DNA of 64,000 nt from Gemmatimonadetes bacterium SCN 70-22 (GTDB lineage Bacteria; Gemmatimonadota; Gemmatimonadetes; Gemmatimonadales; Gemmatimonadaceae), in contig MEDZ01000017.1 in the NCBI GenBank assembly GCA_001724275.1, forward strand, positions 1-64,000, given 5' to 3'. Of the stretch, positions 34,574 through 42,393 are shown piece by piece; the stretch's first letter is position 1; every line of letters starts with the position of its first letter. The notes below the pieces were generated by a model, which saw only the letters and a program-made list of their open reading frames with translations, was not told the origin of the DNA and made no database searches. Position numbers and translations under genes: made by a program.

Positions 34574-36520
34574 ATGCCGAGAACCCTGACGATCGCCACC
34601 ACCCAATTGCACCCGCGAAAGGGCGACTACGCGGCGAATCTCTCGCGCCTGGGAGGCGTCATCGCCCAGCTCACCCAGGGGGAGACCCCCCCGCAGGTGA
34701 TCCACCTCCCCGAAGCGGCCCTGTCGGGTTACTTCGTCGAGGGCGGGGTGCGTGAAGTCGCGGTGACGGCCGGGACGCTGGCCTCGGACCTGGACCGGGC
34801 GTATCGGGACGCTGCGCGCGAGGGTTCGCTCCGTCCGGTCGATGTGATCGCCGGGTTCTACGAACGCTGGCGGGAGACGCTCTACAACTCGGCAGCCTAC
34901 GTGCGACTCGGGGAGGGGGCTCCACGCGTCTTGCACGTGCATCGCAAGGCGTTCCTGCCGACGTACGGACTGTTCGACGAGGAGCGATTCGTCGAGCGCG
35001 GACACGACATCCGGGCGTTCGACACCCCCTGGGGACGCGCGGCGCTCCTGATCTGCGAGGACGCCTGGCATTCGCTGTCGGGGACGATCGCCGCCCTCGA
35101 TGATGCGGAGGTGATCTTCGTCTCGTCGGCGGCACCCGCCCGCGGCATTCACCCGCGCGACACCGGACCGTCGGGCCCCGCGACGGTGGCGCGCTGGGAG
35201 CGCCTCATCCGCGAGATCGCCGAGGAGCATGGGATCTTCGTCTCGCTGTCCAACCTCGTCGGGAGCGAAGGAGGAAAGGTCTTCGCGGGGTGCTCGGCGG
35301 TGATGGGGCCGCACGGTGACGTGCGCGTGCGCGGGCCGGCGTGGGAGGAGGCGGCGCTGGTGACGCGACTGGACCTCCGCGACATCGGGCGTGCACGCTC
35401 GGACACGCCGTTGCTGGCCGACCTGCGGACCGCGATCCCGCACCTGCAGCGCTCGCTCGAACGCGCCGAGCGCGGAGAGCGCGCGGGAGCGGCGACGTAT
35501 GACGCGGAGGAGCGCGCGAGCCACGGCACCGCGACGGGCGGCGGCGCGCCGGGAGCTGCCCAAGCGGAGACCGAGGTCGGCGTCGGCGGGGGGGCGCGGG
35601 GGGCCCCCCCCGATACGAATACTGCCGCCGATTCCTCCCGCGAGCGTCATCATTCCCTTGCCATCCAGGTCCTTTCCACCGCCGACGGCGCCGATGACAC
35701 GGGAGGGCCGCCCCCCCTCGACATCGACGCCACGCTGGTCGAAGCCTGGCTCACGAAGTTCATCCGCGACGAGATGACACGCCGCGGCTTCCAGCGCGCG
35801 GTCGTCGGGGTGTCGGGGGGAGTCGACTCTGCCGTGACCGCCTTTCTCGCCGCGCGCGCGCTCGGCAAGGAGAACGTGCTGGGGCTGCGGCTCCCCTATC
35901 GCACCTCGAGCCGGGAATCGCTCGAGCACGCGCAGCTCGTCATCGACTCCCTCGGCATCCCCTCGCGCACCCTCGACATCTCCGGCGCCGTCGACGGCTA
36001 CCTGGCGCACGAGCCCGACGCCGATCCGACGCGTCGCGGCAACGTCATGGCGCGCGTGCGCATGATCGCCCTCTTCGACCAGTCGGCACGCCTTCGCGGC
36101 GTCCCGTTAGGCACGGGCAACAAGACCGAGCGGCTCTTCGGGTACTTCACCTGGCATGCCGACGACTCGCCACCGATCAACCCGCTGGGCGACCTCTTCA
36201 AGACGCAGGTCTGGGCCCTGGCCCGGCACCTGGGCGTTCCCGAGGTGATCGTCGGCAAGCCCGCCTCGGCCGACCTCGTCCCCGGCCAGACCGACGAGGG
36301 CGATTTCGGGATCAGCTTCGCGCACGCCGACGTGATCCTGAACTGGCTGGTATCGGGATACTCGGCAGCCGACCTCGTGGCCCGTGGCTTCGACGCCGAG
36401 CAGGTCGCGCTCGTGCGCCGCCGCGTGGACGGGACGCACTGGAAGCGGAAGCTCCCCACCGTGGCGATGCTGACCCAGACCGCGATCGGCGAGTCGTACC
36501 TGCGCCCGGTCGACTACTAG
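34574..36520 (+). CDS. nadE: glutamine-dependent NAD synthetase with long linker
   Basis: A 648-residue fusion. The N-terminal nitrilase-fold glutaminase (about 1-290) has the Glu-Lys-Cys triad in HLPEAALSGY, HRKAFLPTYGLFDE and LLICEDAWH. The C-terminal synthetase (about 385-648) has the PP-loop SGGVDSAV and TGNKTERLFGYFTWHADD. It makes NAD from deamido-NAD, ATP and glutamine-derived ammonia. An unusual Gly/Ala/Thr-rich low-complexity linker of about 80 residues separates the domains. The start MPRTLTIATTQ fits the family. Confidence 0.95.
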   Translation: MPRTLTIATTQLHPRKGDYAANLSRLGGVIAQLTQGETPPQVIHLPEAALSGYFVEGGVREVAVTAGTLASDLDRAYRDAAREGSLRPVDVIAGFYERWRETLYNSAAYVRLGEGAPRVLHVHRKAFLPTYGLFDEERFVERGHDIRAFDTPWGRAALLICEDAWHSLSGTIAALDDAEVIFVSSAAPARGIHPRDTGPSGPATVARWERLIREIAEEHGIFVSLSNLVGSEGGKVFAGCSAVMGPHGDVRVRGPAWEEAALVTRLDLRDIGRARSDTPLLADLRTAIPHLQRSLERAERGERAGAATYDAEERASHGTATGGGAPGAAQAETEVGVGGGARGAPPDTNTAADSSRERHHSLAIQVLSTADGADDTGGPPPLDIDATLVEAWLTKFIRDEMTRRGFQRAVVGVSGGVDSAVTAFLAARALGKENVLGLRLPYRTSSRESLEHAQLVIDSLGIPSRTLDISGAVDGYLAHEPDADPTRRGNVMARVRMIALFDQSARLRGVPLGTGNKTERLFGYFTWHADDSPPINPLGDLFKTQVWALARHLGVPEVIVGKPASADLVPGQTDEGDFGISFAHADVILNWLVSGYSAADLVARGFDAEQVALVRRRVDGTHWKRKLPTVAMLTQTAIGESYLRPVDY

Positions 36521-36533
36521 CGGGACGGCGCCG

Positions 36534-36872
36534 ATGTCATACGTCCTCAGGCTCCGCGACGTCATCGTCGGGCGATCGGACCTGGCCGAGCGCGACGCGG
36601 AGCGGCGCACGGCGCGCGGCGCGTTCCGGCCCGGCCTGGGATGGGAGCTGGTGGAGCCGATCTTCGCACTCCTCCCGGTTGGCGACATGGCGGCGTCGGA
36701 CGAGCAGCGCGAACGCTATCGCCGCGCCCGCGACACCCTGGCCCTGGCGCTGTACGGGCCCGACGCCGCGCTCGTCGACACGGCACGCATCGACATCGTC
36801 CCCGACCCCACGTCGCCGACAGGGCTGGCGCTCGAGGTGGGCGTGGTGGATGATGCCTTCTGGCAGCGCTGA
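36534..36872 (+). CDS. hypothetical protein
   Basis: A 112-residue soluble protein beginning MSYVLRLRDVIVGRSDLAER, 13 bp after nadE and probably co-transcribed. It has mixed charge, no signal peptide, cysteines or membrane helix; an N-terminal beta-strand and two helices are suggested. The family is not recognised. Confidence 0.6.
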   Translation: MSYVLRLRDVIVGRSDLAERDAERRTARGAFRPGLGWELVEPIFALLPVGDMAASDEQRERYRRARDTLALALYGPDAALVDTARIDIVPDPTSPTGLALEVGVVDDAFWQR

Positions 36873-36917
36873 CGCCCCGTCGCGCGCGCGGGGCCTGCGT
36901 CGGGCCGCTGGCGCGGG

Positions 36918-37325
36918 CTACGCCGCGTAGGCGAGGCTCACGGCGCGCCGCGCCCCGCGCTTGAGTGCGCGATGCACGGCGCGCGCATACCGAACGAAGT
37001 TCGCGCCGGCCCACGGATGCCGCGCGAAGAACTCGTGCGGCAGCATGTCGCCCTTGAGTCGATTGCAGCGAGCGCAGGCGGTCACGAGGTTTCCGGGGGC
37101 GTGCGTCCCCCCGCGGGCGAGGGGATAGACGTGGTCGAGGGTGGCCTCCTCGAGCGCGAGCCGCTCGGCGCAGTACACGCAGCGCCGGCCGCAGTCACGC
37201 ATGGCGGCGTGCTTCAGCGCGCGTTTCAGGTCTCGGTACTGCAGGTGACGGTCGCGGTCATCAGGGGCGCGACGCGCGCGCGGCGAACGAGGAAGGACCA
37301 CCCGAAGCATCCCACGTCGAGACAT
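36918..37325 (-). CDS. HNH endonuclease domain protein
   Basis: A 135-residue protein. The HNH domain (about 40-100) has zinc cysteines CVYC and CARC around EATLDHVYPLARGGTHAPGN, with the central DH and downstream N of an HNH fold. The tail is basic and ends at residue 135. Such free-standing HNH proteins may be nucleases of restriction, repair or unknown systems. No intron or phage genes are near. A terminator-ended structured RNA lies immediately upstream on the same strand. Confidence 0.85.
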   Translation of the reverse strand: MSRRGMLRVVLPRSPRARRAPDDRDRHLQYRDLKRALKHAAMRDCGRRCVYCAERLALEEATLDHVYPLARGGTHAPGNLVTACARCNRLKGDMLPHEFFARHPWAGANFVRYARAVHRALKRGARRAVSLAYAA

Positions 37326-37338
37326 TGCACCTCGCCGG

Positions 37339-37502
37339 AAAAGACGACACCCCGCCCCGGCAAGCCGGGGCGGGGTGTCGCGAGTGGAGGAGAGCCGATG
37401 CCCGGTGCCGCGAGTCGTCGCGGCACCTGGGGTTCGCCGGTCGAGAATCTGCGAACTCGGGGCATCTCCCTCCTGTCATGCGGGGACCGATGGCCCCGCG
37501 CC
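37339..37502 (-). ncRNA. candidate structured small RNA or leader with intrinsic terminator
   Basis: In the 333 bp between the HIT and HNH genes the minus strand can form a GGAGGGAGATGCCC / GGGCATCGGCTCTCCTCC closing helix, two internal hairpins (one is 37404-37427) and then a 17-bp perfect terminator followed by TCTTTT. The closing helix contains AGGAGGGAG 5' of an ATG (a short frame starting MPRVRRF), so folding would hide that ribosome site. A promoter-like pair lies just upstream. It matches no riboswitch I know. Rest of this gap holds the HIT terminator. Confidence 0.5.
37345..37380 (-). terminator. intrinsic terminator upstream of HNH gene
   Basis: A perfect 17-bp stem with a 2-nt loop, followed on the minus strand by TCTTTTCC. 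It should end transcripts before the HNH gene unless antitermination occurs. Confidence 0.8.
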
Positions 37503-37508
37503 GGGATA

Positions 37509-37537
37509 CTTATGTTGCATAACGATTGATCGCGCAA
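37509..37537 (-). promoter_or_regulatory. promoter-like sequence for the candidate small RNA
   Basis: On the minus strand TTGCGC (37537-37532), 17 bp, then CATAAG (37514-37509) in a locally AT-rich stretch; transcription would begin near 37502. Matches to the consensus are partial. Confidence 0.35.
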
Positions 37538-37592
37538 GACCCCTCGGGCCGCGAGTGGGCCGTCCGTCGGCCGCGAACACGCCGCGAAAACG

Positions 37593-37622
37593 CCGCGAGG
37601 CCGCCGTGAGGCGGCCTCGCGG
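37593..37622 (-). terminator. intrinsic terminator after HIT gene
   Basis: A perfect 13-bp stem CCGCGAGGCCGCC / GGCGGCCTCGCGG with a 4-nt loop, followed on the minus strand by CGTTTTCG, 37 bp after the HIT stop. Confidence 0.8.
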
Positions 37623-37658
37623 TCGGACGAAGGCGGCGTCGTTATGCGCCGAGCGCCG

Positions 37659-38141
37659 TCAGGCGCTCATCACCGACAGGCGACGCGCGATGTGCTGGCG
37701 TACCGGGTCGCGCAGCTCGGCGATGATCCGCGCCGCCATCGCGTCGAGCAGCGTCCGGTCCGGCATCGTCGACCCGGCGAAGGGGAGCGGGATGTCGAAC
37801 CCGTCGCCCGCGCGGCGGGGAATGAGGTGCACGTGGTAGTGGAAGACGTCCTGTCCCGCGGCCTCCCCCGAGTTCACCACCAGGTTCATGTCCTCCGCCC
37901 CGTTCAGGCGCCGGACCACCGGCGACAGGCGCAGCGCCACGTCGAACAGGTGCATGGCCAGCTCGGGCGGAATGTCGGTGAGATTCTCGTGATGCTCGCG
38001 CGGGACGACCAGGACGTGCCCGAGGTTCACCGGCTGGATGTCCATGAACGCGATCGCGCTGGAATCCTCGTAGCACATGGATACCTCTCCGGCCCCATTG
38101 ATGAGGTCGCAGAAGATGCAGTGGCGGCCCGGCGCGGTCAT
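37659..38141 (-). CDS. HIT family nucleotide hydrolase
   Basis: A 160-residue protein with an N-terminal CIFCDLI zinc-type motif and the histidine triad HYHVHLIPR (near residues 106-114). Such HINT/Fhit-like enzymes hydrolyse nucleoside phosphoramidates or AMP adducts. MTAPGRHCIFC is the natural start; the frame upstream is not conserved-looking. It has its own intrinsic terminator. Confidence 0.92.
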   Translation of the reverse strand: MTAPGRHCIFCDLINGAGEVSMCYEDSSAIAFMDIQPVNLGHVLVVPREHHENLTDIPPELAMHLFDVALRLSPVVRRLNGAEDMNLVVNSGEAAGQDVFHYHVHLIPRRAGDGFDIPLPFAGSTMPDRTLLDAMAARIIAELRDPVRQHIARRLSVMSA

Positions 38142-38227
38142 GTCTCGTCTCCTCGGGTGACGAGGAGGGGAAGTGCATGAGCGGTGCCAGCGCCCCGGCC
38201 GTGGCGTAAGCGGCGACACCGCCCCCC

Positions 38228-38259
38228 GCAGGGAGGAATCGTGGAATTCCCTCCCTGCA
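38228..38259 (-). terminator. hairpin after OmpA-like gene
   Basis: GCAGGGAGGAAT and AATTCCCTCCCTGC pair with one bulge around the loop CGTGG, 35 bp beyond the gene's stop. Confidence 0.55.
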
Positions 38260-38294
38260 GGCGAGGCGCGCACGCCACAACCCGGGTGCGCGTC

Positions 38295-39518
38295 CTACAT
38301 CCTGACGAGCTCGACCCGTCGGTTGTTCTGGCGCCCTTCGGGGGTGTCGTTCGAGTCGGTGGGCTTGGTCGCCCCGAGGCCCTTCGCGCTCAGGCGCGCG
38401 GCATCGATGCCCTGCGCCGTCAGGTAGGCCACCACCGCGGCCGCTCTCTTCTCCGAGAGCGTCTGGTTGGACGCCGCGTTCCCGACGTTGTCCGTGTGCC
38501 CTTCGATGGTGAGCTTGAGGTCGGCGTGATCGTTCAGCATCGCCGCAATCTCCTTCAACGTCGGGGTCGACTCGGGGCGGATGCGATCCGACCCGGTGTC
38601 GAAGTAGATCCCCTGAGTGGCCACGCGCCCCTTCTCGGCCAGGGCGTCATAGAGCTTCTTCCCACCCGCCGCGAGGCGGAAGGCGCCGAACAGCGCGGGA
38701 TTGTCCGGGCTGCCATCGACGTAGAACAGGATCTTGCTCCCCCGCGCCGCGCTCGCGTTCGGGATGTTCGCCAGGCGCTTCTCGTTGATGTAGAGCTTGA
38801 CGTAACGCCCGTCGGCCATCACCCGGGCCCGGAACATCTTGCCCCGGTACGACTCGACCCAGTCGGTCCCCGTGTAGGGGCGGCCGTCCTCGTGGTAACC
38901 GACCCTCCCGCCGTCGGCAAACTCGATGCGCTGCTTGTACTCCTCGTCGACCGGGGAAATCCAGAGCGCACCGGCGGGGACCGCAAGATCGAACTCCAGC
39001 GTGTAGCGCTCGGCCAGCGGCTGCGGGAGCACGATCTGGAACTTGGCGTCGCTCTGCGCACGCAGGTAGCGCGCCCCCTTCCACTCCACGATCTCCAGCG
39101 AGCCGCTTACAAACTCGAGTGACCGGGGGAAGTCGCCGACCTCGTCCTTCATGAAGTCGTCGGCGTACAGGACCTTCTCCCCCGGCTTGAAGTCGTAATT
39201 GGCCCACGCACCCTCCCCGGGCTTGAGCGCGTCGGTTCCCGCGGCGTCCCCACCCGCCTGTTCACCCGCGGCGGGCGTTTCCTTCTTCGAGTCGGCGTCC
39301 TTGCCCGGCACGACGTTCACCGTCTTCCCTTCGGCCTTCGCCTTCTCGATGCACTTGGCGTCGCCCATCGCGCAGTCGACGGCCTTGTCGACCTTTCGGC
39401 CGACCGACTCCTCGGCCCGGCGCTTGATCCGGTCCTTCAGGCTCTGGCCCGAGGCCGGCGCCGCCAAGGCAACCGCGGCGAGGACGCTGAACGAAACGAG
39501 CTTGTGGAACCGCCACAT
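38295..39518 (-). CDS. OmpA-family protein with concanavalin-like middle domain
   Basis: A 407-residue exported protein: signal peptide (SVLAAVALAAPASGQ), a Lys-rich linker, a beta-rich domain (about 105-280; FEFVSGSLEIVEWKG-like and YTLEFDLAVP segments) resembling LamG/jelly-roll modules, and an OmpA C-terminal peptidoglycan-binding domain (about 290-405; IYFDTGSDRIRPES, IEGHTDNVGNAASNQTLSEKRA, NRRVEL). It probably links the outer membrane to the wall. Confidence 0.88.
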   Translation of the reverse strand: MWRFHKLVSFSVLAAVALAAPASGQSLKDRIKRRAEESVGRKVDKAVDCAMGDAKCIEKAKAEGKTVNVVPGKDADSKKETPAAGEQAGGDAAGTDALKPGEGAWANYDFKPGEKVLYADDFMKDEVGDFPRSLEFVSGSLEIVEWKGARYLRAQSDAKFQIVLPQPLAERYTLEFDLAVPAGALWISPVDEEYKQRIEFADGGRVGYHEDGRPYTGTDWVESYRGKMFRARVMADGRYVKLYINEKRLANIPNASAARGSKILFYVDGSPDNPALFGAFRLAAGGKKLYDALAEKGRVATQGIYFDTGSDRIRPESTPTLKEIAAMLNDHADLKLTIEGHTDNVGNAASNQTLSEKRAAAVVAYLTAQGIDAARLSAKGLGATKPTDSNDTPEGRQNNRRVELVRM

Positions 39519-39697
39519 ATGAGCCTCGAAGCTGGGGAAAGCGGGATGTGCACGCGGGATGCCTGGGCGCCGGCGCGCCCTGAATCCTGCCGGCCGCCGA
39601 GTCGCGGCGAAAGGGTGAAACTACCCAGTCCTCACCGGCCAGTCATCCGACGTAGATTACGAGGATCGCTGCCTCCTCCCTCTTCACGCGACACCCC

Positions 39698-41806
39698 ATG
39701 GCTACGACGACCAGAACGGAGCGGAAGCGCGCCGCCGGCCTCTCGCGCGAGCAGCTCCAGCAGGCATACCGAACCATGCTCCTGTCGCGCCGCATCGACG
39801 ACAAGGAGATCCAGCTCAAGCGGCAGAACAAGATCTTCTTCCAGATCTCGGGAGCGGGACACGAAGCGGTGCTCGCCGCGGCGGGGCTCCACTTCCGCCC
39901 CTCGTACGACTGGTTCTACACGTACTATCGCGACCGCGCCCTGTGCCTCGCGCTCGGGATGACCCCGGAGGAGATGCTGTACGAGGCCGTCGGCGCCGCC
40001 ATCGACCCCAACTCGGGCGGCCGCCAGATGCCCTCGCACTTCGGGCACAAGGCGCTCAACATCGTGAGCGCCTCCTCGCCCACCGGGACGCAGTTCCTCC
40101 AGGCCGTGGGGTGTGCCGAGGGGATCCAGCGCGCCGCCGCGCTCGGGATCAGCGAGGGGTTCAAGGCCGACGAAGTCGTCTATGTCTCGTCGGGCGATGG
40201 CACCACGAGCGAAGGCGAGTTCTGGGAGAGCCTCAACACCGCCTGCAACCTCAAGCTCCCGATCGTCTACGTCATCCAGGACAACCAGTACGCGATCTCG
40301 GTCCCGGTGGAGGTGAACACCGCCGGCGGCTCGATCTCGAAGCTGGTCGCGTCGTTCCCCGGGCTCTACATCCAGGAGGTCGACGGCTGCGACTTCATGG
40401 CGAGCTACGAGGTGATGCAGCGCGCCGTGCAGCACGCCCGCGAGCGCAAGGGGCCGGCCTTCGTGCACGCCCACGTGATCCGCCCGTACTCGCACTCCCT
40501 GTCGGACGACGAGGTGCTGTACCGTCCCCCCGAGGAGCGGGCAGCCGACGCCGCGCGCGACCCGATCACCACCTTCCCCCGTTGGCTGGTGGAGAACGGT
40601 CACGCCACCGAGGCGGAAATCGCGAAGATCCAGGAAGAGGTGGATGCGCAGGTCCTGGCGGCGACCGACGATGCGCTGGGCCAGCCGCAGCCCGATGCCA
40701 GCACCATCTACTTCGGCGTCTACTCCCCCGACGTCGACCCGACGAGCGAGTCGTTCGACACCGAGGACGACCCGCAGTTCTCGGGGAACGAGACGACGAT
40801 GGTCGACCTCTTGAACGCCTGCATGCGCGACGAGATGCGGCGCGACCCGCGCATCGTCGTCTTCGGCGAGGACGTGGCCGACGTCTCGCGCGAAGCGTAC
40901 ATGGGGAAGGTCAAGGGGAAGGGGGGGGTCTTCAAGGTCACGCACGGGCTGCAAAAGGAGTTCGGCTCCACGCGCGTCTACAACTCGCCGCTCGCCGAGG
41001 CGAACATCGTCGGCCGGGCCATCGGGTTGGCGGCGCGCGGCTTCAAGCCGGTCGTCGAGATCCAGTTCTTCGACTACATCTGGCCGGCGTTCATGCAGAT
41101 CCGCGACGAACTGGCCACGATGCGGTGGCGGTCCAACAACGCGTTCTCGGCGCCGGTCGTCATCCGCACCACGTATGGCGGCTACATCCGCGGCGCCATC
41201 TACCACTCGCAGACCGGGGCGTCGCTCTTCACGCACAACCCGGGGCTGCGGGTCGTCTGCCCGGCGACCGCGCTCGATGCCAACGGGCTCCTTCGCACCG
41301 CCATCCGCTGCGACGACCCGGTGATCTTCCTCGAGCACAAGCACCTGTACCGGCAGACCTACAACAAGGCGGCGTATCCCGGCCCCAACTTCATGATCCC
41401 CTTCGGCAAGGCGAAGGTCGTGCGCGAGGGGAGCGACGTGACGGTGGTGACGTACGGCGCCACGGTCCAGCGCGCCTTCGCTGCGGCCAACCAGATCGCC
41501 GACGAGGGAGTCTCGGTCGAGGTCATCGACCTCCGCACGCTCTCGCCGTGGGACCAGGAGACGGTCTACGCGTCGGTCAAGAAGACCAACCGCGTGATCG
41601 TGGCGCATGAGGACTCGCTCTCGTGGGGGTACGGCGCCGAGATCGCGGCCCGCATCTCCGACGACTGCTTCGCCTGGCTCGACGCCCCGGTGAAGCGGGT
41701 GGCGAGCACCGACACGTTCGTCGGCTACGCCCCACAGCTCGAGGACGCGATCCTCCCGCAGATCGACGACTTCGCGCGGGCCTACCGGGAAATCGCGAAC
41801 TTCTAG
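39698..41806 (+). CDS. fused E1 alpha-beta subunit of 2-oxoacid dehydrogenase
   Basis: A 702-residue thiamine-diphosphate enzyme joining both E1 chains. Alpha half (1-350): ThDP motif [15 protein letters not shown] (near 166) ending in QDNQYAIS. Beta half (about 365-702): [53 protein letters not shown]. It decarboxylates pyruvate or branched-chain 2-oxoacids and acylates the E2 lipoyl group; the sequence is closest to the branched-chain/acetoin type, but substrate is uncertain. E2 and E3 are not adjacent. No Shine-Dalgarno; leader is pyrimidine-rich. Confidence 0.92.
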   Translation: MATTTRTERKRAAGLSREQLQQAYRTMLLSRRIDDKEIQLKRQNKIFFQISGAGHEAVLAAAGLHFRPSYDWFYTYYRDRALCLALGMTPEEMLYEAVGAAIDPNSGGRQMPSHFGHKALNIVSASSPTGTQFLQAVGCAEGIQRAAALGISEGFKADEVVYVSSGDGTTSEGEFWESLNTACNLKLPIVYVIQDNQYAISVPVEVNTAGGSISKLVASFPGLYIQEVDGCDFMASYEVMQRAVQHARERKGPAFVHAHVIRPYSHSLSDDEVLYRPPEERAADAARDPITTFPRWLVENGHATEAEIAKIQEEVDAQVLAATDDALGQPQPDASTIYFGVYSPDVDPTSESFDTEDDPQFSGNETTMVDLLNACMRDEMRRDPRIVVFGEDVADVSREAYMGKVKGKGGVFKVTHGLQKEFGSTRVYNSPLAEANIVGRAIGLAARGFKPVVEIQFFDYIWPAFMQIRDELATMRWRSNNAFSAPVVIRTTYGGYIRGAIYHSQTGASLFTHNPGLRVVCPATALDANGLLRTAIRCDDPVIFLEHKHLYRQTYNKAAYPGPNFMIPFGKAKVVREGSDVTVVTYGATVQRAFAAANQIADEGVSVEVIDLRTLSPWDQETVYASVKKTNRVIVAHEDSLSWGYGAEIAARISDDCFAWLDAPVKRVASTDTFVGYAPQLEDAILPQIDDFARAYREIANF

Positions 41807-42144
41807 CGGCGGCCGGGGCTAAAGGGTTCGAGGGGCCGGGCGACCGTGGCGGGTCGGCCGGCCCCTTCGCATTCGACCGGCGAGTGACCTCGAAGCCTTC
41901 GCGAAAGTCAGAGGCAGTCGGCGGCGCGGCACGAATTGCCGCATCGAAGAGACGAGGGTGCACGGTCATTCGCGACGGCCCGCGCCTTGCACGGCAGTCG
42001 CGCACCGGTCCCGACTCGGGGTTCCCCGAGTGTACAGCCGGATCGGCAGGGCGTTGTATTCAACTTGCGACGTCCGCGTCAGCAGCCCGTGACCACGTGG
42101 GGTGACCGTGCCGCTGACGCCCACGGATCCTCAGGGAGGGATCG
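41807..42144 (+). other. non-coding gap after E1 gene
   Basis: This 338-bp stretch contains a hairpin at 41832-41865 (GGGGCCGG...CCGGCCCC) that likely ends the E1 transcript, and then unremarkable sequence leading to a small gene. I see no RNA family, promoter of quality, or repeat. Confidence 0.6.
41832..41865 (+). terminator. hairpin after E1 gene
   Basis: GGGGCCGGGCGACC pairs with GGGTCGGCCGGCCCC with a single bulge on each side of a 5-nt loop, 25 bp after the stop. TTCGCATTC follows, no clear U-tract. Confidence 0.65.
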
Positions 42145-42318
42145 ATGCAGATCTCCCACATCGAAGTTCGACGGCACCCCATCTGGCAACGCGAGGTTCA
42201 TCACGAGCGGCTCGTGGCGGGCCCGGCCGGTGGGGGATCCTCATCGCGGCGGAAGCTTGCGGTGGTGATCCTGGTCGGAGTGGCCGCCGTCGCCGCACTC
42301 CTCATCGCGACCGCCTAG
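42145..42318 (+). CDS. 57-residue single-span membrane peptide
   Basis: An ATG at 42145 preceded by GGGAGG (4 nt away) opens a 57-residue frame ending TAG. The N-terminus MQISHIEVRRHPIWQREVHH is polar and His/Arg-rich; a Gly/Ser linker and RRK lead into one hydrophobic span (LAVVILVGVAAVAALLIATA) ending the chain, giving an N-in tail-anchored topology. Good ribosome site and clear domain structure support it. Function unknown. Confidence 0.65.
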   Translation: MQISHIEVRRHPIWQREVHHERLVAGPAGGGSSSRRKLAVVILVGVAAVAALLIATA

Positions 42319-42391
42319 CGCGGCTGCGTGGCGCGGCCGAGTGGTGCGGCTGCGTGGTGCGGCTGCGTGGTGCGGCTGCGTGGCGCGGCCG
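42319..42391. repeat. 13-bp tandem repeats between convergent genes
   Basis: GTGCGGCTGCGTG occurs three times in a row (within 42341-42382), flanked by related GCGCGGCTGCGTG and GCGCGGCCGA copies. It sits between the membrane peptide stop and the amidohydrolase stop, much as other short tandem arrays in this window sit at gene ends. Confidence 0.8.
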
Positions 42392-42393
42392 AC

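Noticed and set aside
36918-37325. HNH protein as part of a homing intron or mobile element
   Set aside because: No intron core, no interrupted gene, no terminal repeats nearby.
37339-37440. T-box riboswitch, suggested by GGTGCCGCG before a terminator
   Set aside because: The invariant TGGNACCGCG and the specifier-loop layout are absent, and the downstream gene is not amino-acid related.
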